Positions 9,898 through 18,312 of a stretch of DNA of 64,000 bases are shown here, piece by piece. How positions within the stretch are numbered: the stretch's first letter is position 1; each line of letters begins with the position of its first letter. Where the stretch lies: the NCBI GenBank assembly GCA_000803105.1, contig JTDA01000002.1, positions 186,001 to 250,000 of the forward strand, in the 5' to 3' direction. Below the pieces are notes generated by a model, which did not search any database, was not told where the DNA came from, and saw only the letters and a list, made by a program, of their open reading frames with translations. This DNA is from Coprobacter secundus (GTDB taxonomy: Bacteria > Bacteroidota > Bacteroidia > Bacteroidales > Coprobacteraceae). The position numbers and the translations under genes are program-made.

Positions 9898-11543
9898 AAT
9901 ATTACTTTTTCTGTTATTAAACTTCCACCTTCCGACTCAACCTTCACAATATAAATTCCACTCTCTAAGATCACCGATTCCATCGAATTTCCTGTACGGA
10001 AAAAAGCTACGAGCTTTCCTGAGATATCGAACACTGACACTATACTATTCTCTACACCTACATGCAAAACTCCAGATGCTGCATATATAGATTTCTCATC
10101 CTCTATAGAAGATACTGCAATAGCAGTTGGATTAGAAGGTTCTACCTCATAAACTCCTAAATCGACACGATCCTCTTCGGTCAAAGCTCGAACTTTCCCA
10201 GACAAATCAGTATCGTACTCCAATGGTACGAATTCATTATTTCCTTTATTAATCAAGAAAGAAGATCCTCTTATTTTCCAGTCGGCAGCGCTCAATTCGG
10301 CTAAAGAATCGACATCTGAAGTATATACTACTCCTACAAAAGAGGTAGGAAGTACGAATTCTGGATAATTTACCCCCTCTTCTGAGCCTGTATTATTATC
10401 GGAAAGATCATACACGAAATTATCTTCAAGCATATCTGTCGTAATTGCCCCAGTTATTCCAGAAGCCCCGTTGTTACAAGCTAGATAACTAAGAGTCGTA
10501 CTCGAAGTATTACCCACACTATTTATTTTAGTTGCAGTTCCTTTTGCCGTTTTATTATTCCAAACGATACTATTTACCAATTTATAACCATTAGCCGTAG
10601 CTTTAGCAAAATGAACCGGATTGGTTACAACATTATTACAAATCGTCATATTGATAAAATTTCCTCCATCATTTGCATATATAGCGCTATGACCTACATT
10701 ATTATATATCAAACAGTTGACAAATGTATTTGATGCCCAAGAAGAGAAAATAGCCGAGCCTTTTCCGCCAGCCGCCATATTATTGTAAAAAATACAATTT
10801 GCAACCGTTGTAGCAGCATTGGCTCTCATTCCAGCTCCACCACCTGTAGCCCATCCAAGTCCGACATTACTATCAAAAAAACAATTCTCCACATAGCAAG
10901 GAGTATTCACATTAGTCGAATGTGCATATAATCCAGCCCCTCCATTCGTATCGGCAACACCTTCCGTTGCCAAACGAGATCTATTTTTATAAAAATAGCA
11001 ATATCTCACTGTTCCGCCCATGTACATTTGTACACCACCACCGCCTACTATAGAAATATTCTCACGGAATATACAATTTTGGACAATACCGCCTTGTCTG
11101 ACCGTAACAGCAGAGCCGATACTTTTTTCAAATGTAATGCCATCGATAATAGCCGATATGGCTAATGTATTGCTTTGCCCGATAAAATTCGATGCTGTAA
11201 GAGCTTCATCTCTCGTCACTACCGTTTCATTAACAAAATCCCATACATGTCCACCCTCTTTTTTCGCACGGTCATCCAATGAAGTCTCTGTCCCAGCAAA
11301 TCCTCCATATAAAGAAACTCCACTTTTCAACGACATCATTTCCGAAAACACATATTCTCCTGCTGATACCCAAACTTGATCTCCAGCAACAGCTGCAGAA
11401 TATGCAGTAGAAATACTCGTATAAACTGTACCTTCGACATTTGACCATGCAGTAGACAAAACATCGGGCTTTACATAAAGTGTTTTTGCTGAAGCTACAT
11501 TTATAATACATAGCAAAACAAAAAGTAATTTTAGGTTTTTCAT
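9894..11543 (-). CDS. secreted right-handed beta-helix protein with T9SS sorting domain (copy 1, operon leader)
   Basis: I choose ATG at 11543 (549 aa, MKNLKLLF...). ATG at 11552 and GTG at 11567 are also in frame, but the paralogue has TTG at the position matching 11552, so the downstream Met is the shared start. A signal peptide ends NVASA-K. The protein is clearly paralogous to the one at 6322-7959: both share KTLYVKPDV, GGGGVQMY, GGTVRYCYFY, ANAATTVANCIFYNNMA and a C-terminal sorting domain (SIVSVFDISGKLV, LESGIYIVKVE). This indicates duplication within the locus. It is the first gene after the HTCS terminator and has its own promoter and palindrome upstream. Function beyond surface beta-helix is not identifiable. 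Confidence 0.85.
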   Translation of the reverse strand: MKNLKLLFVLLCIINVASAKTLYVKPDVLSTAWSNVEGTVYTSISTAYSAAVAGDQVWVSAGEYVFSEMMSLKSGVSLYGGFAGTETSLDDRAKKEGGHVWDFVNETVVTRDEALTASNFIGQSNTLAISAIIDGITFEKSIGSAVTVRQGGIVQNCIFRENISIVGGGGVQMYMGGTVRYCYFYKNRSRLATEGVADTNGGAGLYAHSTNVNTPCYVENCFFDSNVGLGWATGGGAGMRANAATTVANCIFYNNMAAGGKGSAIFSSWASNTFVNCLIYNNVGHSAIYANDGGNFINMTICNNVVTNPVHFAKATANGYKLVNSIVWNNKTAKGTATKINSVGNTSSTTLSYLACNNGASGITGAITTDMLEDNFVYDLSDNNTGSEEGVNYPEFVLPTSFVGVVYTSDVDSLAELSAADWKIRGSSFLINKGNNEFVPLEYDTDLSGKVRALTEEDRVDLGVYEVEPSNPTAIAVSSIEDEKSIYAASGVLHVGVENSIVSVFDISGKLVAFFRTGNSMESVILESGIYIVKVESEGGSLITEKVIL

Positions 11544-11569
11544 ATAATTCATTTTTAATGTTAACACCG

Positions 11570-11577
11570 CAAAAATA
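11570..11577 (-). promoter_or_regulatory. -7 promoter box for beta-helix operon
   Basis: On the minus strand the sequence reads TATTTTTG, matching the Bacteroidales TAnnTTTG box, 27 bp before the chosen start of the first beta-helix gene. No good -33 TTTG is seen; that zone is filled by the palindrome at 11584-11609, which fits an activator-dependent promoter. Confidence 0.5.
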
Positions 11578-11583
11578 GAAGAG

Positions 11584-11609
11584 AAAATTATCCGACATTG
11601 GATAATTTT
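11584..11609. promoter_or_regulatory. perfect inverted repeat, candidate operator
   Basis: Arms AAAATTATCC and GGATAATTTT (10 bp, perfect) are separated by GACATT. The repeat lies 6 bp upstream of the -7 box, covering the -33 region, where a regulator would block or replace sigma contacts. It is unlikely to be a terminator because the HTCS terminator is already present upstream at 11691-11731. Confidence 0.5.
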
Positions 11610-11690
11610 GTACTGAATATTATCTGCTTTTTTCCGTTTTCAGATATTTATACCCAATATTTTCAATAGATTATCAAATACGAAACATTA

Positions 11691-11731
11691 CAAAAAAATG
11701 TCTCTCCACAAAAAAAGTATGAAGAGACATT
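11691..11731 (-). terminator. intrinsic terminator of HTCS (PUL A)
   Basis: Read on the minus strand, AATGTCTCT and AGAGACATT form a 9-bp stem with a 17-nt loop, followed by TTTTTTTG. It begins 33 bp after the HTCS stop codon, so the regulator has its own transcript. Confidence 0.7.
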
Positions 11732-11763
11732 CTTATCTATCTTTTTACAACTACAGAAATATT

Positions 11764-14700
11764 CTAATGCGTTTCTTTTCTGTAAATTGTAGGGGCTACC
11801 CCGAATTGGTCCTTAAAACATTTACTGAAATACTTGGGAGAACTGAATCCCAAAGCATACGTTATATCGGCAATAGACATATCCGGCTTTTCTCGAAGAT
11901 AGAAAGATGCCTTTTTTAACCGTATATTCAAAATAAAATCATTAGGCGTTTGCGCCGAAATACCTTTCATCTTCGAAAATAGCTTCGTTCTTCCCATATT
12001 TAGTTCCGAACATAAAGTCGGGACATCAAATTCCGGATCATCGATATATTTTTCGATGACAGCACATACTCTTTCGATAAATGCCATATCTTGCTCGTTC
12101 GTAGCCAAAACCTTTGCCGAAGAATCTGGATGTTTACTAAATTTATCCTGAAGAATTCTTCGATTATTTATCAAATTATTACAACGAACGACAAGAGTCC
12201 TGATATTAAACGGTTTAGTTATATAATCGTCTGCCCCGTTTTTCAATCCCTCAATGTTACTCTCTATTGTCGTCCGAGCAGTCAATAAAACAACTGGGAT
12301 ATGGCAAGTATCTAAATTGGATTTTATTTTCTGACACATATCAAACCCAGATAAACGAGGCATCATCACATCACTCAAAACAATGTCCGGATGCCACTCA
12401 TTCACCTTTTCCAGCCCATCAATACCATCCACTGCCAAAATAACACTATATACCGAAGAGAATACATCGCGCAACATAAACCTCAACTCTGGATTATCCT
12501 CAACGATCAGGATCGATGGTTTCTCCTTGTCAGACATATCGTTTTCATGAATGATATCAACGATAAAATCCATATCGGATTGAGATAACTGCCCTATGCA
12601 ATCACAATCTTGTTTAATATCAGCGTCATTATGTATTTCGGACACATCAAAATGCTCTTTTCCTTTCAGAATTGAAACTGTAAAGCAACTCTGCACACCC
12701 GGCGTACTGGTAACCGATATATGTCCAGAATGAGCATCGACGATCATCTTGGACAGAGCTAACCCAATACCAGTACCGAGTGTCATATCACTGACTTGCA
12801 TTCCATTGTCGACCTGATAAAAACGATCGAAAATTTTGTCTATATGTTCCGGAGAAATACCTATTCCACTATCCGTCACAGAAACAGACACATCCTTATC
12901 GCTCTCTAAAACCTTAATCGTCACAGACCCCTGAAATGATGTAAATTTAAATGCATTAGAAATCAAATTATAAAATACTTTCTGCATTTGTAACGGATCT
13001 ATCCATACAAAAATATCCTTTTCTGTTTTTTCTAATTTAAATGTTATATTTCTTAACCGCGCCAATTCTATAAAAGAAACGTATATCTCATCCAAAAAGT
13101 CATTTATATTTATTTGAGAAACTTTTAAAATCAGATGTCCCTGCTCATATTTGCGAAACTCAAGTAATTCGGTAATAAGACTTTGCATATGAGATGCATT
13201 CCTTTTTATTGCAAGAATTTTTCTATAAACCACAGGAGAAACACGGGATGTTTGTAGCAGCATATCGACCTGACCCAAAATAAGAGTCAAAGGCGTCCTA
13301 AACTCATGCGATATATTTGTAAAAAAACGCAATTTAGATTGATTGGTTTGTTCTATACGGTCCTTTTCTTTTTTTTCATATTCAAGAGATGTTTTCAATA
13401 ATAATTTAGATTTAGCCGAAGACAGATAAACCCAAATCAAAGAAATAATAACAAATATATATATCAGATACGCCCACCATGATTTGTAAAATGGAGGAGA
13501 AACATGAATCAATAATTGTTTTTCAGAAGCAATCTGCTGAGTTCCTTCCCATCTCCCTCGAATTTTAAGTGTATAATCTCCCTCCGCAAGGTGCATAAAA
13601 TTAAGGCTATATATATGTGGTGGTATTTTAACCCACTGATTCGACAATCCAAACATCTGATACTCATAAACACAACGATTAGATGAAATATAATTATCTG
13701 AAATAAACGAAATAGAAAGTATTGTCTGGTCATACTTCAAATCTATTTTTTTTGTATATGCCAATACCGATTTTAATATACCTGTAGAATCACCGGGAAC
13801 AATCTTACAATTATTCACCATAAGCTCCTGAAATTCAACTCTAAAAGGTATATATTCTTGCTTCAGGTCTTTTTCTGTAAATGACACAACTCCATCTATT
13901 CCAGAAAGGTAAATCTGCCCGTCAGAAGTAATATGAATATCCCCACCATAAGCAGAAGAAAGCGGAAACCCATTTTCAATCCCATAATTATATACCTTCC
14001 TATTCCGAGGATCAAACAACGAAATACCTTCAGTATGCAAAAGAATTAAATGCCCGTTTCTGGATTCAGCTATATTACCAATATAATTATTTTTTAATCC
14101 ACAACTACGTTGGTCAAATCTATGAAAACAATCATTTTTCTCATCATACAAATTCAAACCACCTCCTCCCGTTGTCACCCATAATCTATTTTGTGAATCC
14201 AGAAAAAGCTTCTCCATATTATTGCTACTTAAAGAATTCTCCTTTTTCGGGTCATACAAATACTCTCTTATTTCTCCGGTCTTAACATTAAAATATAATA
14301 GTCCTTTCCCTGCAACCCAAAGATTCTGTTTTTTATCGAACAATATATCTACAACAAAAGGATTATATTTATGTAAATGTTCAGAAAAAAGAGTGAAATC
14401 ATTGGTTCGAGTATTAAACAAATATAATCCAGAATGAGTCCCAACCAATAATGAATCTTTCCCGTATGGCTTAATAGCCCGCACTGAAGCAGCGTCACCG
14501 ACTGCATTCCAAGAATACTGATATTCATCAAATATTGTATATTCCCGTGTGGACATATTAAATTTACACAATCCTCCAAAGTGTAGTCCCAGCCATAATA
14601 TACGCTTATTCTTATCGTAGTATGCAGCCTTTATGTTCGACTTAAATAAATATTGATTTCGGGGATTCTTAATAGAGTATTGCTCACATTGCTTTTTCTT

Positions 14701-15807
14701 TACGTCATAATAAATCACCCCCTCACCTTCTGTACATAAAAAAAGATTTTCATGCTCGTCTTCGATAATACACCCGACAATAGAAGCAGAATTTTTTACT
14801 TTTCCGGGATATTGCAAATCAAGATAATTATACAATTTTATTTCGGGATTAAAATAATTTACTCCACCATAATAAGTACCAACCCAAATAGTACCTTGTA
14901 CATCTTTATACAAAGACCAAACAGAGCAGTCAGACAATTTTCGAGAATCACGCCCCCCTTCTTTATCAAAAAAATACAAATGTTGTCGATCCTCACTTAA
15001 CCGATTAATTCCAAGAGATGTACCTATCCAGATATCACCATTATTATCTTCACAGATATCTCTTACAAAATCTGAAGACAAACGACATTCGCCTTTTAGA
15101 GCCGCTGTACAATAATGCTCTACCAAACGTGTATCCTGAAAATAATATAAACCTTTAGTATAGGACCCTATCCAAAGGTCATTTTTCAAATCTTCATATA
15201 TAACAGAAACTCTCCCTATGTCCGACAGCAGTTGCGTAATCCGCTTTTTCTTGTCCAAATAATACACCCCTGAAGAAAATGTCCCAACGACAAGGCAACC
15301 ATTTTTCAATTCCTTTATTGCTGATATATTTACCTGATCCGGAAATTGAAAAAACTTTTCGATACACCCATCTTTATAAACAAATAGCCTATTATACTCT
15401 GCAATCCAAAGCCGATTATATCCATAGGAAATTGCAGTACATACATTATCTTTCAATGTCAGAAAAGCATTTGTCTTTAAGTTATATTCCGAAATACCTC
15501 TATTTGTGAGAATAAATACACTTCCGTTCTTATCTCCGCATATTTGTCTGATCCTTTCACCACACAGAGAATTTAGATTACCCGGTTCAGGAGTAAAAAC
15601 CTGTATTCCATTTTGGTCATAACGGTTTAGTCCTTCTCGAGTTCCGAACCAAAAAGAGCCCAACTCATCCTGATAAATACTCATTACCGAAGGATGAGAC
15701 AAACCTTGGGACATTCCCAATCTCGAAAAATAAACATCATCTGCACACAATGCATTACAATAAAGAGAAAAATAAACAGAAAGTAACCCTACAACAAAAA
15801 ATTTCAT
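11764..15807 (-). CDS. hybrid two-component system sensor/regulator (HTCS), PUL A
   Basis: I choose ATG at 15807 (1347 aa); the in-frame TTG at 15813 is less likely. A signal peptide (1-22) is followed by a periplasmic double beta-propeller of Reg_prop repeats (LWIGSYTKGLYY, IWVGTYYGGVNYF, LWVTTGGGGLNLY) to about 690. Then come a Y_Y_Y domain (about 690-765), one TM helix near 780, HisKA with His834 in ISHEFRTPL, a HATPase with GTGIGLALSKMIV, a receiver with Asp1146 in LSDVMMP, and an AraC-type HTH at the C-terminus (LGFSSPKYFSKCFKDQFG). HTCS proteins bind oligosaccharide in the periplasm and activate their PUL in the same polypeptide. It lies directly upstream of the beta-helix/susCD operon, its likely target, and is divergent from the arginase-family gene. 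Confidence 0.96.
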   Translation of the reverse strand: MKFFVVGLLSVYFSLYCNALCADDVYFSRLGMSQGLSHPSVMSIYQDELGSFWFGTREGLNRYDQNGIQVFTPEPGNLNSLCGERIRQICGDKNGSVFILTNRGISEYNLKTNAFLTLKDNVCTAISYGYNRLWIAEYNRLFVYKDGCIEKFFQFPDQVNISAIKELKNGCLVVGTFSSGVYYLDKKKRITQLLSDIGRVSVIYEDLKNDLWIGSYTKGLYYFQDTRLVEHYCTAALKGECRLSSDFVRDICEDNNGDIWIGTSLGINRLSEDRQHLYFFDKEGGRDSRKLSDCSVWSLYKDVQGTIWVGTYYGGVNYFNPEIKLYNYLDLQYPGKVKNSASIVGCIIEDEHENLFLCTEGEGVIYYDVKKKQCEQYSIKNPRNQYLFKSNIKAAYYDKNKRILWLGLHFGGLCKFNMSTREYTIFDEYQYSWNAVGDAASVRAIKPYGKDSLLVGTHSGLYLFNTRTNDFTLFSEHLHKYNPFVVDILFDKKQNLWVAGKGLLYFNVKTGEIREYLYDPKKENSLSSNNMEKLFLDSQNRLWVTTGGGGLNLYDEKNDCFHRFDQRSCGLKNNYIGNIAESRNGHLILLHTEGISLFDPRNRKVYNYGIENGFPLSSAYGGDIHITSDGQIYLSGIDGVVSFTEKDLKQEYIPFRVEFQELMVNNCKIVPGDSTGILKSVLAYTKKIDLKYDQTILSISFISDNYISSNRCVYEYQMFGLSNQWVKIPPHIYSLNFMHLAEGDYTLKIRGRWEGTQQIASEKQLLIHVSPPFYKSWWAYLIYIFVIISLIWVYLSSAKSKLLLKTSLEYEKKEKDRIEQTNQSKLRFFTNISHEFRTPLTLILGQVDMLLQTSRVSPVVYRKILAIKRNASHMQSLITELLEFRKYEQGHLILKVSQININDFLDEIYVSFIELARLRNITFKLEKTEKDIFVWIDPLQMQKVFYNLISNAFKFTSFQGSVTIKVLESDKDVSVSVTDSGIGISPEHIDKIFDRFYQVDNGMQVSDMTLGTGIGLALSKMIVDAHSGHISVTSTPGVQSCFTVSILKGKEHFDVSEIHNDADIKQDCDCIGQLSQSDMDFIVDIIHENDMSDKEKPSILIVEDNPELRFMLRDVFSSVYSVILAVDGIDGLEKVNEWHPDIVLSDVMMPRLSGFDMCQKIKSNLDTCHIPVVLLTARTTIESNIEGLKNGADDYITKPFNIRTLVVRCNNLINNRRILQDKFSKHPDSSAKVLATNEQDMAFIERVCAVIEKYIDDPEFDVPTLCSELNMGRTKLFSKMKGISAQTPNDFILNIRLKKASFYLREKPDMSIADITYALGFSSPKYFSKCFKDQFGVAPTIYRKETH

Positions 15808-15862
15808 TTCCAATATATAATTACAACAACAAAATTTTATATAGTATTACAATATTTAAATC

Positions 15863-15870
15863 CAAAGATA
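15863..15870 (-). promoter_or_regulatory. -7 promoter box for PUL A HTCS
   Basis: The minus strand reads TATCTTTG (TAnnTTTG), about 55 bp before the HTCS start. A TTTG lies 23 nt further upstream, slightly longer than the usual spacing. The surrounding DNA is extremely A/T-rich. Confidence 0.45.
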
Positions 15871-16001
15871 ATATATTATATAATATAATTATTCAAATTC
15901 AAAAACAAATAAGATTACACATTTTAATTTAGCATTATCAAATTCTTGATTAATATATAAATAATTTTTCGGCTTTTGTTATAAAAGAATCAGATTCTAT
16001 C

Positions 16002-16009
16002 TACTTTTG
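16002..16009 (+). promoter_or_regulatory. -7 promoter box for arginase-family gene
   Basis: TACTTTTG (TAnnTTTG) lies 35 bp before the start codon at 16045. A TTTG at 15975-15978 could serve as the -33 element with 23-nt spacing. Confidence 0.5.
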
Positions 16010-16044
16010 CAACACCAAAAAGATTATTTATATATTGTCAGAAT

Positions 16045-16917
16045 ATGAAAAATAGATCATCTATAATTCGACTAATTTATCCGCAATGGCAAGGTGGTGT
16101 CATTTCCCACTGGATGCTTGATATCCCAGCTAATGATGCTTCAAAAGGATATTATTTAGGTGCAAAACTTTTGAATATGCTGGCACCAGAAACTAATCAG
16201 GAAATTATTGAAATACCAATATCTTTAGATATAAAGGATAGAAAAATTGAAAATGGAATCAACTCTTATCAAGTTATTCTAAACCAGACAAAATCAGCTC
16301 TTGATACAATTAAAGAAAACAACCCCGACAAAATTGTTACTCTCGGAGGTGATTGTTCAGTCAGTGTTGTTCCCTTCACATATCTGGCAAAAAAATATCA
16401 AAATGATATAGCTATTATTTGGATAGACGCTCATCCAGACATAACGCTTCCATACGATGAATACACCGGTTATCATGCTATGGCCTTAACTGCCTGTCTA
16501 GGCATGGGAGATAAAAAAATAATAAATTTATTACCAGAGAAATTTGATATTTCAAAAACTTTAATTGTTGGCCTTCGTTCATGGGATAAAGGAATGAAAG
16601 AACGCCAAGAAGAACTAAAAATAAAAAGTTTATCTCCTGATGAAGTAAGGAACAATAGTTCGGCAATACTAGAATGGCTAAAAAATACCGGTGTATCTAA
16701 AGTTGTTATTCATTTTGACTTAGATGTGTTAGATCCTGCTGAAATCATTGCAGGTGTTGGTGTCGAAGCTAATGGAATGAAAATAAAAGAAGTCATTCGC
16801 ATTATCAACGATATTGCCTCTAAACATGACTTAGTAGGACTTACTATAGCTGAACCTATGCCCCGGATTGCCATCAAACTCAAAAATATGATGAACGAAT
16901 TACCTCTATTAAAATAA
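16045..16917 (+). CDS. arginase/ureohydrolase-family metal hydrolase
   Basis: The protein has 290 residues and no signal peptide, so it is cytoplasmic. The three metal-binding blocks of the ureohydrolase fold are visible in order: TLGGDCSVSV (about residue 100), WIDAHPDI (about 132) and FDLDVLDP (about 226). A conserved His follows in GYHAMAL, and a Glu in IAEPMPR. In classical arginases the first block is GGDHS; here Cys replaces the first Mn ligand His, while the DAHxD and DxDxxDP ligands are intact. Family members hydrolyse guanidino groups (arginine, agmatine, guanidinobutyrate) or formiminoglutamate; the substrate cannot be assigned. The next gene, a SotB-type exporter, starts 34 bp downstream and is probably co-transcribed. 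My confidence is high for the fold and low for the reaction. Confidence 0.85.
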   Translation: MKNRSSIIRLIYPQWQGGVISHWMLDIPANDASKGYYLGAKLLNMLAPETNQEIIEIPISLDIKDRKIENGINSYQVILNQTKSALDTIKENNPDKIVTLGGDCSVSVVPFTYLAKKYQNDIAIIWIDAHPDITLPYDEYTGYHAMALTACLGMGDKKIINLLPEKFDISKTLIVGLRSWDKGMKERQEELKIKSLSPDEVRNNSSAILEWLKNTGVSKVVIHFDLDVLDPAEIIAGVGVEANGMKIKEVIRIINDIASKHDLVGLTIAEPMPRIAIKLKNMMNELPLLK

Positions 16918-16951
16918 AGTATTTTTAAATCCGTACAAATTAATAACTTAA

Positions 16952-18130
16952 ATGCACATATATCACAGGAATATTACACTGAGAGAATGGCTCCCCCTTT
17001 TAGGTTTAACTTTTTCTGCATTTATATTCAATACATCAGAATTTATACCTATCGGGCTACTTACTGATATCGCTACAGATTTAAAAATAACTGAAGCTCA
17101 TGCTGGTTTACTTATTTCTGTATATGCATGGGTCGTCGCTCTGACATCATTACCTCTAATGTTGCTCGTCTCTAAAATGGAATACCGCAAGTTGTTGCTT
17201 TATACAATTATCTTATTTATTGTAAGCCACATACTTTCAGCTCTTTCTATAGGATATGCAACTTTAATGATTTCTCGTATCGGTGTAGCTTGTTCTCACG
17301 CAGTTTTCTGGTCTATTGCCTCCCCTCTTGCCGTTAATATAGCACCTGAAGGGCATCGTTCCATGGCTCTCAGTATGATTGTGACCGGGACATCTATAGC
17401 CATGATAGTAGGTCTGCCACTGGGCCGTATCATAGGCTTACACATAGGCTGGAGAATGACATTTTTCTGCATTGCAGCTATCGCTTTTGCCATATTTCTC
17501 TTGTTAGTCATTATTTTTCCTAAGGTTCCCAACCGCAACTCTATTACTTTGCGTATGTTACCTTCTATTCTTAATAATCCAGTATTACTCAGTATTTATT
17601 GCCTGACCTTTATTATTGTAACAGCACATTATACAGGGTATAGTTACATAGAACCATTTTTAAGCCAAGTTGCCGGATTAAAAGACAACTGGATAACTTT
17701 GACATTAACAGCTTTCGGTATCTCTGGAATAATAGGGAGTATTCTATTTTCTCGTTATTTCGACAAACATCCTTACCCGTTTATATGTTTTGCCATCACA
17801 GGTATTGCCACTTTTCTGATTTTATTACACTTTTCTTCTTTCAGTCATTACACTGTCATAGCTTTATGTATCTTCTGGGGAATAGCTATTACAGCTTTCA
17901 ATCTCGTATTCCAAGCTGAAGTTATCCGATTTGCTCCCCAAGCTACAACAATAGCAATGTCAATATATTCAGGAATCTACAATCTCGGTATTGGTAGTGG
18001 AGCACTAATCGGAGGAATGGTCTGTTCTCATTTATCAATTTCCGATATCGGATATGTCGGAGGAGCTATTGCCATCATAGCTTCAATTTATTGTATCAAA
18101 AAAGTACTACGGCTCTTAATACAAAAATAA
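16952..18130 (+). CDS. sotB: SotB-like MFS exporter (DHA1 sugar-efflux type)
   Basis: The protein has 392 residues with about 12 hydrophobic helices. It aligns by eye along its whole length with Escherichia coli SotB/YdeA: AAFIFNTTEF versus SAFIFNTSEF, IYAWVVAL versus VYAWVVAL, GLPLGRI, GWRMTFF, VTAHYTGYSYIEPFL, IFWGIAI and NIGIGAGAL versus NLGIGSGAL. SotB exports arabinose and related sugars and some drug-like compounds by proton antiport in the inner membrane. Here it follows the arginase-family gene closely, so the exported compound may relate to that hydrolase, but this is only inferred from context. The gene ends about 70 bp before a region transcribed from the opposite strand. The name is given by similarity; physiological substrate is unknown. 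Confidence 0.88.
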   Translation: MHIYHRNITLREWLPLLGLTFSAFIFNTSEFIPIGLLTDIATDLKITEAHAGLLISVYAWVVALTSLPLMLLVSKMEYRKLLLYTIILFIVSHILSALSIGYATLMISRIGVACSHAVFWSIASPLAVNIAPEGHRSMALSMIVTGTSIAMIVGLPLGRIIGLHIGWRMTFFCIAAIAFAIFLLLVIIFPKVPNRNSITLRMLPSILNNPVLLSIYCLTFIIVTAHYTGYSYIEPFLSQVAGLKDNWITLTLTAFGISGIIGSILFSRYFDKHPYPFICFAITGIATFLILLHFSSFSHYTVIALCIFWGIAITAFNLVFQAEVIRFAPQATTIAMSIYSGIYNLGIGSGALIGGMVCSHLSISDIGYVGGAIAIIASIYCIKKVLRLLIQK

Positions 18131-18171
18131 ATACTCTTTTATCACACTCTTATTCGGACATAAAAAAACCT

Positions 18172-18202
18172 ATAAAAAAGAAAAGGTTGTCTCACGACAA
18201 CC
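18172..18202 (-). terminator. intrinsic terminator of tatC and/or candidate sRNA
   Basis: On the minus strand GGTTGTC-GTGA-GACAACC (7-bp perfect stem, 4-nt loop) is followed by TTTTCTTTTTTAT. It lies 110 bp beyond the tatC stop. On the plus strand the hairpin is not followed by U residues, so it does not obviously end the sotB transcript. Confidence 0.75.
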
Positions 18203-18241
18203 AATCTTCGTTAACCTTAAATCTAATACTATGAAAAACAC
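18173..18241 (-). ncRNA. candidate small RNA (about 70 nt) with antisense-to-start-codon seed
   Basis: Between the convergent sotB and tatC genes, the minus strand has a -7 box (18253-18246), then about 40 nt of sequence, then a hairpin and U-tract. The predicted transcript starts near 18240 and ends in the U-rich run at 18184-18172. Its 5' part is the exact reverse complement of a string that looks like a Bacteroidales leader plus start codon (TTAACC...ATACTATGAAAAAC at 18211-18239). That layout suits a trans-acting sRNA that pairs with ribosome-binding regions. Promoter, transcript and terminator are inferred from sequence only. A conserved terminator for tatC without a separate transcript is the main alternative. 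Confidence 0.5.
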
Positions 18242-18245
18242 AGTG

Positions 18246-18253
18246 CAAATATA
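18246..18253 (-). promoter_or_regulatory. -7 promoter box for candidate sRNA
   Basis: The minus strand reads TATATTTG (TAnnTTTG), with a TTG at 18272-18270, 16 nt upstream. The transcription start would be near 18240, immediately in front of the sequence complementary to a start-codon region. Confidence 0.45.
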
Positions 18254-18312
18254 TATTATTTATGCTATACAACATATATTTTTCTCTAAAAAAATCATCA
18301 AATTAACAATAT

